Source: Membranihabitans maritimus (GTDB lineage Bacteria > Bacteroidota > Bacteroidia > Chitinophagales > Saprospiraceae). From it: a stretch of 36,264 bases of DNA. The notes under the pieces are model-generated. The model saw only the letters and a list, made by a program, of their open reading frames with translations, did no database searches and was not told the DNA's origin. This document shows, piece after piece, positions 28,236 through 36,264 of this stretch. How positions within the stretch are numbered: position 1 is the first letter of the stretch; each line of letters opens with the position of its first letter. Made by a program: the position numbers and the translations under genes. The DNA is taken from contig NZ_JAJSLW010000033.1 of the NCBI RefSeq assembly GCF_021729145.1, positions 1 through 36,264 of the forward strand. Direction: 5' to 3'.

Positions 28236-28816
28236 TTTCCAAACATTTCCATTTCAATAATTTCACATAGAATATGTCCTAACAAAATATGACATTCCTG
28301 AATCCGCGCAGTATCCTCCGATGGAATTCGCAACTCAATATCTACTATACTTCCCAATTCTCCGCCATCCCTTCCCGTCAAACCAATAACTTTCATTTGT
28401 CCGGAACGGGCAGTACGAGCAGCTTCAATAATACTTTTTGAATTTCCGGAGGTAGAAAGAGCAAATAATAAATCACCCGGTCGTCCCATAGCATTTACCA
28501 TACGGGAAAATACCCGGTCATATGAATAGTCATTAGAAACTGCAGTCACAAACGAAGTATTCACATGTAGAGCTTCGGCGAATAATGGCGGTCGGTCGAA
28601 CAGAAATCGACCGGATAATTCAGCTGCTATATGCTGGGCATCAGCAGCACTTCCGCCGTTTCCGCAAAAAAGAATTTTTCCATTTTCCCTGTAACACCTT
28701 ACAGCCCATTCTGCGGCCTGTTGTAAATGATTTACTATAGCCGGGTCTTCAAGCATGTCCATTTTGACACGGGCAGACCACCGTATTCTATCTTCTATTA
28801 ATGCCTTGTTTTCCAT
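28232..28816 (-). CDS. gmhA: sedoheptulose 7-phosphate isomerase GmhA
   Basis: A 194-residue SIS-domain isomerase converting sedoheptulose 7-phosphate to D-glycero-D-manno-heptose 7-phosphate, the first step of heptose nucleotide synthesis. The signature FCGNGGSAADAQHIAAELSG is present, as are STSGNS for phosphate binding and the C-terminal EDTARIQECHILLGH, which carries the Gln and His corresponding to the metal/catalytic residues of E. coli GmhA. It is coupled to gmhB (4-bp overlap) and follows the glycosyltransferase gene by 44 bp. The kinase and nucleotidyltransferase of the pathway are not in this window. Confidence 0.93.
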   Translation of the reverse strand: MENKALIEDRIRWSARVKMDMLEDPAIVNHLQQAAEWAVRCYRENGKILFCGNGGSAADAQHIAAELSGRFLFDRPPLFAEALHVNTSFVTAVSNDYSYDRVFSRMVNAMGRPGDLLFALSTSGNSKSIIEAARTARSGQMKVIGLTGRDGGELGSIVDIELRIPSEDTARIQECHILLGHILCEIIEMEMFGN

Positions 28817-28860
28817 TAATGTGTACGTTGTAACTTCAAAATATGGAAATGAGAAAATGA

Positions 28861-29916
28861 TTATTTCCGCTTCGGAATCAACATTTTCCCCGTATTACCA
28901 AGTGTTTCCAAAGTTGAACCACTTTCCACTGATCCAAATCCTGCTAACTCTTCCAATTGATATGTATTTCTTTCCGAAGCATTTCTCGTAATTAACTCTC
29001 CCAAAAAGCCCGCTAAAAATAGTTGTGTACCTAAAATAATACTTACAAGTGAAATAAAAAAGAAAGGATTATTTGCCACAAGTGGAGCAGGAATGCCTTT
29101 TTGAATAGAAATCCATTTGCTTATTCCTATATATAATGCAGATAAAACCCCTACAAAAATTATACATGTACCCAGTAACCCAAAAAAATGCATGGGTCTT
29201 TTCCCAAATTTCCCCATAAAGAAAATCGACAATAAATCCAAAAAGCCATTGACAAAGCGAGACATTCCGAATTTGGATTTTCCATATTTCCGCTGCTGAT
29301 GTTGAACTACTTTTTCCCCGATCTTTTGAAATCCTCCCCATTTCGCAATAATGGGGATATAGCGGTGCATTTCACCATACACCTCAATAGAATGAACCAC
29401 ATTTTTCCGGTATGCTTTTAATCCACAATTAAAATCATGTAAAAAAATTCCCGACATCTTTCTGGCTGCCCAGTTAAATAATTTGGAAGGAAGGTTTTTT
29501 GTCCATTTATTATCATACCTCTTTTTCTTCCATCCCGAGACCAGGTCAAAGCCATCCTCGACAATCATATTGTACATTTCAGGTATTTCTTCGGGATTAT
29601 CCTGTAAGTCTGCGTCCATAGTAACCACTACTCTCCCTTTCGAGACATCAAATGCAGTGTTCAATGCAGCGGATTTTCCGTAGTTTCTCCGGAAACGTAT
29701 CCCTTTGACATTTGCATTCTTTTCAATTAGTTCTTTTATTACTTCCCACGATCGATCAGTACTACCATCGTCAACAAAAATAATTTCGTATTCATACCCT
29801 TCCGTTACAGCAACTGAATGAATCCACCGTTCTAATTCAGCAAGTGATTCTTCTTCATTGAGAAGAGGAACAACTACCGACAAATCATATTCCCAATCGA
29901 TGTGTGACTTACTCAT
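28861..29916 (-). CDS. family 2 glycosyltransferase with two C-terminal membrane helices (DPM1/GtrB-like)
   Basis: A 351-residue membrane glycosyltransferase. The GT-A domain has VVPLLNEEESL (about 15-25), DDGSTD (49-54), MDADLQDNPEE with the DxD-like D101-A-D103, and ends near residue 230. Two TM helices follow (about 242-264 and 282-305), then a short cytoplasmic tail. This is the architecture of polyprenyl-phosphate sugar synthases (DPM1, GtrB, ArnC-like), which load a sugar on undecaprenyl phosphate for envelope glycans. The sugar is not predictable. It overlaps the DUF4199 gene by 4 bp. Confidence 0.88.
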   Translation of the reverse strand: MSKSHIDWEYDLSVVVPLLNEEESLAELERWIHSVAVTEGYEYEIIFVDDGSTDRSWEVIKELIEKNANVKGIRFRRNYGKSAALNTAFDVSKGRVVVTMDADLQDNPEEIPEMYNMIVEDGFDLVSGWKKKRYDNKWTKNLPSKLFNWAARKMSGIFLHDFNCGLKAYRKNVVHSIEVYGEMHRYIPIIAKWGGFQKIGEKVVQHQQRKYGKSKFGMSRFVNGFLDLLSIFFMGKFGKRPMHFFGLLGTCIIFVGVLSALYIGISKWISIQKGIPAPLVANNPFFFISLVSIILGTQLFLAGFLGELITRNASERNTYQLEELAGFGSVESGSTLETLGNTGKMLIPKRK

Positions 29917-30428
29917 TGCGTACTTCTTGTCCGATAAATTGCTGCCAGTACAAGAGACACAATTGCCCCGGGAATAACCAGGCTAAACAAATAACCCAGG
30001 AATGTTTGTCCCAAAGTGGATTGAAATGAATTCTCTTGAATGGATTCTATCATTAATTCCCTCTGTTCTTCGTCCACAAAATTATTAAAAACGCCGCTGT
30101 CAAAAATCTCCAATGCCTTTTCCTTCGCAAGGTCTGCCAGTTCCGGGTCTATAAAATTGTACAATAAATAATTGAATATCATGTAAATAGCGTTCCCAAT
30201 TATAAATGGCAGAAAAGACTGTTTGAAGGCTTCGGAAAACGGAAGATAATCGGTGGATTTTTTTGCTTCCCGTACCGAAAGGAACATAGCAATGATCAAT
30301 ACGAGCGTCGGGAAATAACTCATCCCGGTCGAAATTAGCATCCGGTTATTTATCAAATCCAATACAAACATTATAATGACAACCGAACCACCAGCTATTA
30401 GGCCAAAATTTATTGCTTTATTATCCAT
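29913..30428 (-). CDS. DUF4199 membrane protein
   Basis: A 171-residue integral membrane protein with four predicted helices (about 7-24, 33-51, 71-93, 140-163) and an acidic loop between helices 3 and 4 (DPELADLAKEKALEIFDSG). The pattern matches DUF4199, a Bacteroidota family often next to a GT2 gene. The 4-bp overlap with the glycosyltransferase suggests a joint function in sugar-lipid synthesis or its localisation, but no activity is known. It begins a four-gene unit; 219 bp separates it from the dihydroorotase-like gene upstream. Confidence 0.8.
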   Translation of the reverse strand: MDNKAINFGLIAGGSVVIIMFVLDLINNRMLISTGMSYFPTLVLIIAMFLSVREAKKSTDYLPFSEAFKQSFLPFIIGNAIYMIFNYLLYNFIDPELADLAKEKALEIFDSGVFNNFVDEEQRELMIESIQENSFQSTLGQTFLGYLFSLVIPGAIVSLVLAAIYRTRSTQ

Positions 30429-30585
30429 TTGTTACATACTATTTGATTAGCGCTTTTTACATTTCTTCTATGGGTTTCAATAGATTCAATTTCATATCCC
30501 CTCCATTACAGAAATGTAAACAAGCTTCGGGTTAATACAACAAAAATAAGACCACTGTTTGTAATATCGCATTTTTGAATCAAAA

Positions 30586-30625
30586 ACCTTGGAATAATAC
30601 AATTCAGATATTATCCCAATCCAAT
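30586..30625 (-). terminator. weak candidate terminator after the dihydroorotase-like gene
   Basis: On the minus strand ATAATA / TATTAT pair across a 9-nt loop, with imperfect GG/CC extension, followed after AAGG by TTTTT. It is weak and AT-rich, but correctly placed in the 219-bp gap after the operon's last gene. Confidence 0.25.
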
Positions 30626-30647
30626 AAAAAATGGTGTCCAATTCTAC

Positions 30648-31907
30648 TTATTCGTATAGATCATATTGGTCTTTTCTAAAGACTCCAAGAATCTTCCCTT
30701 TCCACTCTTTGTCCAAAAACGGATTATTCCTGGATTTACCCGGGTAATTTTTTTCATTGTACTGTGTTTTTAACGAAGGATCTATCCACACAAAATCGAC
30801 ACCACTTCCCTGGTGTATATCAACAGGCTCCATCCCAAGAATCTTTCGGGGCCCAATCGATAATAATCTGACAAGATCATCCAAACTCAACGACTTATGT
30901 AATCGATCGTACAAAACCGGAAAAACAAAAGGAAGAGAAGATATACCCATTTCGGCTTCACCAAATTCCACTTTTTTATAGTCATCTTCAACAGGTAAAT
31001 GTCCGGAAACGATACAGTCCAAGACTCCTTCTTTCAATCCTTTAAGTAGCGCCTTTCTATCTTCTTCACCCCTCAAAGGCGGATTGACCAGATAATTCGT
31101 ATTAAAGGTTTGCAGATCCTTTGAATTATGTACCAGATTAAAAAAAGGAGCTGTAGCAAAAATTTGAATCCCTTTTTTCCTGGCCTTTTGGATTAATACC
31201 ACACTTTGTTCTGAGGAGATCCCATGACTAATTAGCTTTGACCCCGTATATTCGAGTAAATCAATATCTCTTTTTAGCATGGTAGTCTCCGCTAAAACAG
31301 GAATTCCTTTCAACCCCATTTCCGTACTTATCTCGCTCTCGTGAATTTTTCCTTCCGGCTCAAGAGAATGTTCATAGGGTTGATTCATAACCACACCATC
31401 AAATGCCTTTACATATTCCAGTGCACGCTTCATCATTCCAATACTCTGAATCGGACAAAACCCATCCGTAAAAGCCCTGACTCCGGATGAATGCATATCG
31501 TAAATATCTGCAAGTTCTTCACCGTTTATATCACGCGTAATGGCACCTAATGGCTGAATAGAAATACTCCCGGTATCGTCCTTTAAATAATTCGCTGCTG
31601 ACCGGTCATCGGTTACCGGATCGACATTAGGCAATACAAAAACATGAGTATACCCCCCCATTCTTGCAGAGCGGGAAAAGGTTCTGAGGGTTTCTTTGTG
31701 TTCAAATCCGGGTTCCCCCGTAAAAGCACCTAAATCCACAAAACCCGGAGCAAGCACTCCACCCTGGAGGATTTTTGTCCTTGGGACTTCTTTAATCCCC
31801 TGCCCAATTTCCTTTACTGTTCCGTATTCAAGATAGATATCAGTCTTTTGACCATGAAGACCTGATCCCGGAAAACACAATTCAACGTTTTTAAAAAGAA
31901 TTCGCAT
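30648..31907 (-). CDS. pyrC: dihydroorotase homologue lacking metal-binding and catalytic residues
   Basis: A 419-residue amidohydrolase-fold protein that aligns by eye along its length with class I dihydroorotase (GFVDL at 55-59, EPG at 65-67, PNVDPVTDD, VNPPLRGEEDRKAL, DCIVSGHLP). The metal site is gone: the HxHxR motif is GAFTG (60-64), the usual PHHL is replaced near APFFNLVH, and the catalytic Asp before the final His is Gly302 (SGH instead of TDH). It is therefore probably inactive, like the PyrC' pseudo-dihydroorotases that support aspartate transcarbamoylase structurally. A true pyrC would be needed elsewhere. It ends the rsmE-DUF4159-hemJ-BatA unit, 9 bp after the BatA gene. Confidence 0.85.
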   Translation of the reverse strand: MRILFKNVELCFPGSGLHGQKTDIYLEYGTVKEIGQGIKEVPRTKILQGGVLAPGFVDLGAFTGEPGFEHKETLRTFSRSARMGGYTHVFVLPNVDPVTDDRSAANYLKDDTGSISIQPLGAITRDINGEELADIYDMHSSGVRAFTDGFCPIQSIGMMKRALEYVKAFDGVVMNQPYEHSLEPEGKIHESEISTEMGLKGIPVLAETTMLKRDIDLLEYTGSKLISHGISSEQSVVLIQKARKKGIQIFATAPFFNLVHNSKDLQTFNTNYLVNPPLRGEEDRKALLKGLKEGVLDCIVSGHLPVEDDYKKVEFGEAEMGISSLPFVFPVLYDRLHKSLSLDDLVRLLSIGPRKILGMEPVDIHQGSGVDFVWIDPSLKTQYNEKNYPGKSRNNPFLDKEWKGKILGVFRKDQYDLYE

Positions 31908-31916
31908 TAAATACCA

Positions 31917-33941
31917 TTAATTTTTCAAGAATCGAAGAAGTAAGCTTTCTACGACTAAAAATATTAAGGCAAATATAAGACACCATTTCCATAAAACTTT
32001 GCCCCGATCGTATTCCTGAATAAATTGTTGTATCGAGGCACTTTGTTCTCCTGATACCCATACTATGCTACCGGCAATTTTATCCCGGAGTTCATCTGCA
32101 TCAAAGGTAGAAATATCACTCTCATTTCTAGAATAATTCATAGCAAAAGAGCCAATTATCTGTTCCTTTTCTCGAACATCATAAAACCCTGCTTCTTCGA
32201 TCTGGTCATACAGTTGGATTTCTAATAACTCCCCGTTTTGTGTGTAAGCGGGAATAAACCCATTTTCCCCCGAAGTAACTTCTATTGATTCTTCGGTTAA
32301 TTCCCTCTCCACAGACAGAGTTACAGGGGTATTCCCCCCCAGGAAATAGGATAGTTTCTTCTTTCTCGATTTGGAAAGAGCCATTCGGTAAATCATTGGA
32401 ATAAAGATATCTGCATGGGTTCCTACATTACTCCATTCCCTGTCGAGAGGGGCTGATGAGAAATACAAAAACCCGTTTTTAGCATTCATTTTACTAATCA
32501 GAGGCTCCCCGTTCCGCAAAGTAAGTAAAGGAATTAATGGTGTTTGCACACCTGTTTGGATGGAATAATACCCATTAACACCCGGTAAGGCCATGTTTTT
32601 TTCTCTATCGGAAAACACATCACTAAAAATGAAATCCTGGTAATTTATTCCCAATGACTCCATTTCTTGTTCTATCCATCCACCCATTCGAACTGCCCCT
32701 ATAGCATTAAATAAAGCATTGTATGTAGATATATCCGAGTTCCTTCCCGGAAAAACCATAATATTACCACCTTGTTCAAGATATCTACTTAAATTAGATA
32801 TTAGCCCCGAATTGAAAGAGGGCAATTCGTCAAGCACAATCAAATCTTTATTATCAAAATCAGAATATACAATCCGGTCAATTGAAACATAATCTTTTTC
32901 CACGGTCGGGTTATTATTCAGAGCTGAAGACAGGTAAGGATTGGAGGAGTCTTCACTAATCATCAGCAACCTCAAAGTATTTCTGGCGTCAAGGCTCATA
33001 AAATAACTATTGTCAAAAACAACCGGGTTATCGGTAATTTCAATAACGATATCGCGTACTTCAGTTCGTGAAATATTTATACCAATTGTATCCACTATTG
33101 TTGCCCCTGATTCAATAAACACAGAACCCACCGGGTTTACATTACCACCTTCTCTCAAAACTATTTTCGTATCCTGGTCTGTCACTCCATAATTGGTAAG
33201 TTTTATATACAATTGATTCTCAACATTGGCCTCCGGAACCGGGGATTCAAACCAACAGCTGTCTATCGAAATATTCCTCGTCTCTACAGCTGTAACAGGA
33301 ATGGGAAAAATGACCAGACTACTGTCGACATCAATCGGGTTTTCAATAGAATTCCTCTGAAAATCCGAAAGCCAATATGAATTTGCACGTACTCCCTTTT
33401 CTTCTGTAGTCCTCAAAATAAACCGGTAAATCCGCTCAAAATCAGAAGGGATGTGGGATAGTGAAATATTGTCAAGTCTGTCTAGTGCCAGTTCTTTGGA
33501 AAGGAGTTGGGTAGAGCCCGGAGTCAAATCATTACTAATAATCTGGAAATTGGTCCCGGCATCGTATGAATTAATTATGTCCCTGGCTTTGTTCACTGCC
33601 ACCTGAAACAGGGGAGTCTCGCTACTTAAAGCACTCATACTGTATGAATTGTCTATAAATATTGAAATATATTCAGGTTTATCACCCGAAGCACTTTCGT
33701 CATCCATGATAAACGGTTGGGCGAAAGCCAATACCAAAAAAGTAATAAAAAAGATCCTCGACAATAGGACCAGTAGATTTCTCAGTCGGGAACGAGTTTG
33801 TTTTTCTTCTTTAAGGTTTTTTAAGAATCGGACATTCGAAAAATACTCTGTTCTGTACCGCTGAAAATAAAACAAATGTATTATAACCGGAATTATAATC
33901 GTTGCAAGGGCGACAAGAAATAATGGAAAGACAAATTGCAT
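31917..33941 (-). CDS. BatA/VWA-domain membrane protein
   Basis: A 674-residue membrane protein. It begins with the BatA-type double membrane segment (helix 1 about 5-24, conserved FQRYRTEYFSNVRFLKNL, helix 2 about 60-77) and a von Willebrand A domain whose MIDAS motif DNSYS (97-101) is intact. A long beta-rich region resembling adhesin/CARDB and glutamine-amidotransferase-like folds follows (about 210-640), and a C-terminal TM helix (about 652-670). Such proteins sit with MoxR/Bat systems or, as here, with a DUF4159 gene in Bacteroidota. The role is unknown but envelope-related. It directly abuts hemJ and is co-transcribed. Confidence 0.85.
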   Translation of the reverse strand: MQFVFPLFLVALATIIIPVIIHLFYFQRYRTEYFSNVRFLKNLKEEKQTRSRLRNLLVLLSRIFFITFLVLAFAQPFIMDDESASGDKPEYISIFIDNSYSMSALSSETPLFQVAVNKARDIINSYDAGTNFQIISNDLTPGSTQLLSKELALDRLDNISLSHIPSDFERIYRFILRTTEEKGVRANSYWLSDFQRNSIENPIDVDSSLVIFPIPVTAVETRNISIDSCWFESPVPEANVENQLYIKLTNYGVTDQDTKIVLREGGNVNPVGSVFIESGATIVDTIGINISRTEVRDIVIEITDNPVVFDNSYFMSLDARNTLRLLMISEDSSNPYLSSALNNNPTVEKDYVSIDRIVYSDFDNKDLIVLDELPSFNSGLISNLSRYLEQGGNIMVFPGRNSDISTYNALFNAIGAVRMGGWIEQEMESLGINYQDFIFSDVFSDREKNMALPGVNGYYSIQTGVQTPLIPLLTLRNGEPLISKMNAKNGFLYFSSAPLDREWSNVGTHADIFIPMIYRMALSKSRKKKLSYFLGGNTPVTLSVERELTEESIEVTSGENGFIPAYTQNGELLEIQLYDQIEEAGFYDVREKEQIIGSFAMNYSRNESDISTFDADELRDKIAGSIVWVSGEQSASIQQFIQEYDRGKVLWKWCLIFALIFLVVESLLLRFLKN

Positions 33942-34490
33942 TTAGTTTTGATTTATTTTTGATTCCCTGCGTTTTTTATACATTTTTGCCGCAATAAATA
34001 TAATGACTCCGAAAAGAAAAAAACCTAAAATTCCATAAAGAGCATTAAATGCATTTTTCATCACCACCAAAAAAACAATGGCCACAAGAAGCAGGGTTGC
34101 AATTTCATTAAACAATCTAAATTGAAACGATTTCCACAAAACACCTCTCTTCTCGATCGTTTTAATAATTCTATAACAATAATAGTGATAAATCAACAGG
34201 ATCAAAACCAGGCCCAACTTTGCGTGCATCCACGGGGCCTGCAATAGAACAGGCTGAAGGATCAACATAATACTACCGGCAATAACAGTTAAAATCATGG
34301 CAGGTGTAGTAATTATTCGAAATAACCTATTAATCATTTCAGATAACTGAACGGTCAAAATACTCCTTTCCTCTTCCCTGCGATCCAGTGATTCACGATA
34401 ATAAACAAACAACCTTACCAGGTAAAAAAGTCCTGCAAACCAACTAACTACACCGATTATATGTAATGACTTACAAATTAGGTAGTACAT
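33942..34490 (-). CDS. hemJ: HemJ-like protoporphyrinogen IX oxidase (CopD/UPF0093 family)
   Basis: A 182-residue four- to five-helix membrane protein. The N-terminus MYYLICKSLHIIGVVSWFAG with H10, and WMHAKLGL with H89 and K91, are the family signature; His and Lys at these places are the residues reported to matter in HemJ. HemJ oxidises protoporphyrinogen IX to protoporphyrin IX in heme synthesis in bacteria without HemG/HemY. The stop directly abuts the next gene and its start abuts DUF4159, indicating tight co-translation. No other heme gene is in the window. Confidence 0.85.
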   Translation of the reverse strand: MYYLICKSLHIIGVVSWFAGLFYLVRLFVYYRESLDRREEERSILTVQLSEMINRLFRIITTPAMILTVIAGSIMLILQPVLLQAPWMHAKLGLVLILLIYHYYCYRIIKTIEKRGVLWKSFQFRLFNEIATLLLVAIVFLVVMKNAFNALYGILGFFLFGVIIFIAAKMYKKRRESKINQN

Positions 34491-35153
34491 CTAATTTACC
34501 GCTTTTCCCACAAATGAATACTGCAAAATATTTGCGCCCATCCTAAGGGATTCCAATCTTTTTTCCGGCGGATCATTGTGAACCGATTCATCTTCCCAAC
34601 CATCTCCTAAATCGGATTCATAACTGTAAAAACATACTAATTCACCTTCGTAAATTAACCCAAAACCCTGGGCTGGCTTATTATCATGCTCGTGAATTTT
34701 GGGCAATCCATTGGGGAATGAAAATTTCTGGTGGTAGATAGGATGATCGAAAGGTAATTCGATAAATTCTAATTCAGGAAAAACTTTTTTCATTGCTACA
34801 CGCACATATGGATCCATTCCATAATTATCATCTATATGAAGAAAGCCTCCGCCTATTAAATACATCCTTAGATTTTCAGCTTCTGCATCAGAAAAAACCA
34901 CATTTCCATGACCAGTCATGTGGACAAAAGGCAGGTTAAATAATTCCGGACTTCCCACCTCTACGGTTGCATAATCTCTTTGCAGGGAGGTTCCCAATTG
35001 CCGGTTACAAAAACTAATCAAATTGGGAAGAGCAGTCGGATTTGAGTACCAATCACCACCACCATTATATTTCAATAACCCAATTTGAATCTTTTGCGCT
35101 TGTGTAGCGCCACTCACAAACAATATTACCAGTAATGAATATATATATTTCAT
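34491..35153 (-). CDS. secreted DUF4159 protein
   Basis: A 220-residue protein with a signal peptide (about 1-19, ending TQAQ) and the DUF4159 fold: VHMTGHGNVVFSDAEAENLRMYLIGGGFLHIDD, then FPELEFIELPFDHPIYH and GELVCFYSYESDLGDGWED. The fold resembles glutamine-amidotransferase-like domains without a clear catalytic triad. In Bacteroidota and planctomycetes it commonly sits beside BatA/VWA genes, as here. It overlaps rsmE by 4 bp and abuts hemJ. Predicted periplasmic; activity unknown. Confidence 0.85.
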   Translation of the reverse strand: MKYIYSLLVILFVSGATQAQKIQIGLLKYNGGGDWYSNPTALPNLISFCNRQLGTSLQRDYATVEVGSPELFNLPFVHMTGHGNVVFSDAEAENLRMYLIGGGFLHIDDNYGMDPYVRVAMKKVFPELEFIELPFDHPIYHQKFSFPNGLPKIHEHDNKPAQGFGLIYEGELVCFYSYESDLGDGWEDESVHNDPPEKRLESLRMGANILQYSFVGKAVN

Positions 35154-35872
35154 TTCAACCTAGATTTAATCCTAAAGGTAGTCTTTAATATCTGAACGGC
35201 CATCATAGCCGCTGTTTCTGTCCGAAGTCTCTGTTCGCCAATGCTTACAGGTATCCAACCGGTTTCAATAGCGAGTTTTAACTCCTCTTGCGAAAAATCA
35301 CCTTCAGGACCTATTATAACGCAAACAGAACTCCCTCCGTTATACAATTCCTCCAAACTTTTGTTTATTCTCCGGTCCGGAGCATACCCAATATATTTTT
35401 CATCGTACTTTTCCGGGGGATTGGATATAAAGTCTATAAACGAGTGTACTTCCAATATTTTCGGGTGATTGGCATTCATAGATTGTTGGGCTGCTGAAAT
35501 TATAATCTTTTCCAATCGATCATTCTTTATTGTATGCTTGATCGAATGTTTACAGACCAGAGGTACGATTGTATCAATACCCAACTCAGTGGCTTTTTCA
35601 ACAAAATTTTCAAACCGACTATCTTTTTTCAACAGGGAACAAGCGACGGAAATTTTCATATCCTGTACTACCTCTGATCCGGATACTATTTCCGCCACTA
35701 CCAAATCCTTTTTTATTTCTGTAATCAAGCCTTTGAATATATTACCCTTCCCATCAGTGGCAATTATTTCATCACCTATTTTTTTTCGAAGACTCCTGTT
35801 CAAATGAACCGCTGTCTGTCCTTCAAAGAACAAATTATCTCCATCGATTTTATCAATTAAAAAAAAGGACAT
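35150..35872 (-). CDS. rsmE: 16S rRNA (uracil1498-N3)-methyltransferase RsmE
   Basis: A 240-residue SPOUT methyltransferase that methylates N3 of U1498 of 16S rRNA using SAM. It has the N-terminal PUA-like domain (HLNRSLRKKIGDEIIATDGKG) and a SPOUT knot with GPEGDFSQEEL and the C-terminal SIGEQRLRTETAAM. Length and motifs are normal. It is the first gene of a tightly packed five-gene leftward unit; the downstream DUF4159 start overlaps its stop. No clear promoter boxes were found in the AT-rich upstream DNA. Confidence 0.95.
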   Translation of the reverse strand: MSFFLIDKIDGDNLFFEGQTAVHLNRSLRKKIGDEIIATDGKGNIFKGLITEIKKDLVVAEIVSGSEVVQDMKISVACSLLKKDSRFENFVEKATELGIDTIVPLVCKHSIKHTIKNDRLEKIIISAAQQSMNANHPKILEVHSFIDFISNPPEKYDEKYIGYAPDRRINKSLEELYNGGSSVCVIIGPEGDFSQEELKLAIETGWIPVSIGEQRLRTETAAMMAVQILKTTFRIKSRLK

Positions 35873-35931
35873 TATTTAAATTTCTGATCTTTAGTAAATT
35901 ACACCCACAATGCTTGATTTTAACCAATTTT

Positions 35932-35977
35932 GCAAGGAAAAATCGCCGCTTACTTCATCGAATCCCGAAAGGTTTCG
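35932..35977. repeat. 46-bp dispersed repeat, copy A
   Basis: 43 of 46 positions match copy B 215 bp away. The copy contains a near-perfect hairpin just at its end: TCCCGAAA (35963-35970) / TTTCGGGA (35973-35980). Reverse translation gives a peptide NLSGFDEVSGDFSLQ, seen almost identically in copy B. The surrounding 35873-36264 holds no supported gene. Confidence 0.8.
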
Positions 35978-36146
35978 GGACGCAGTATCATACGACTATG
36001 CCGGCGTTTTTCTCTTCGATGTTAATCATTTTTCTCTGCCCATCAAACCAGTCAAACCAAAACGTCACAGGTATATTTATGAACGAAAATAGAAATTATA
36101 ATGTCAAATGAGGTATACCCAAGCCGATTAAATTTGACCAGTTGCT

Positions 36147-36192
36147 GCAAGGAAAAATCTCCACTTGCTTCATCGAATCCCGAAAGGTTTCG
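36147..36192. repeat. 46-bp dispersed repeat, copy B
   Basis: Second copy, differing from copy A at three positions. The right hairpin arm is degraded after TTTCG, so it no longer folds as copy A does. The reverse frame reads NLSGFDEASGDFSLQ. Flanking DNA is AT-rich and non-coding. Confidence 0.8.
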
Positions 36193-36264
36193 CATACGGA
36201 CGAAGAAGAAATTAACATATAAGTTGATTAACAATATAGATAGTTGAGATTGAAGTGTTGTGAA

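Noticed and set aside
35932-36192. CRISPR array
   Set aside because: Only two copies, 46 bp with 169 bp between them and no cas genes; spacing does not fit a CRISPR array.
36052-36234. 60-codon minus-strand open frame at the right edge
   Set aside because: It is made up largely of repeat copy B; the same peptide appears in copy A without a gene, so it is treated as repeat sequence.

Overview
The window is chromosomal DNA from a member of the Bacteroidota, possibly a Saprospiria-like lineage. The evidence is the 5' end of a 16S rRNA gene, promoter-like motifs of the Bacteroidota type (TTTG, about 20 bp, then TAnnTTTG), few obvious Shine-Dalgarno sequences, a murF-alr fusion, the type IX secretion translocon gene sprA, an RprX/RprY-like two-component pair, and BatA/DUF4159 and DUF4199 families. 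The class-level guess is inference from memory. No phage, CRISPR array, tRNA gene or intact insertion sequence was seen.

Layout, left to right. Positions 1-386 hold the start of a leftward rRNA operon with its leader (boxA-like element) and a well-formed promoter. A rightward YgjP/SprT-like metallopeptidase follows. Next is a leftward envelope chaperone cassette (1504-5714) of three periplasmic folding factors: a two-domain parvulin, a lipoprotein without a parvulin domain, and a SurA-like parvulin. Upstream of it is a leftward pair, purD and the murF-alr fusion (5914-9632). After a 494-bp gap with several inverted repeats comes a rightward unit ruvA - sprA - histidine kinase - response regulator (10127-20323), closed by a bidirectional terminator.

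The middle (20475-27218) has two OmpH/Skp-like chaperones, an SRPBCC-like protein, a PLP-dependent Cys/Met-metabolism enzyme, the nucleoid protein HU, a small lipoprotein, ribosomal protein S20, and a DUF2254 membrane protein whose apparent natural start is cut off by an in-frame stop codon. A 187-bp MITE-like element with 15-bp terminal inverted repeats and a 5-bp direct repeat lies at 27472-27658.

The right part is leftward. One unit is DUF4199 - glycosyltransferase - gmhA - gmhB (27678-30428), suggesting heptose and polyprenyl-linked sugar supply for the envelope. The other is rsmE - DUF4159 - hemJ - BatA/VWA protein - a dihydroorotase homologue lacking its metal-binding motif (30648-35872). 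The right edge carries two copies of a 46-bp repeat in non-coding DNA.

Much of the window serves the cell envelope: secretion (SprA), outer-membrane protein folding (parvulins, OmpH/Skp), peptidoglycan precursors (MurF-Alr) and surface sugars (GmhA/GmhB/GT2). I do not see a wholly new multi-gene system. The items most worth following are the degenerate dihydroorotase, the interrupted DUF2254 gene, the MITE-like element, the edge repeat, and the sprA-linked two-component system.
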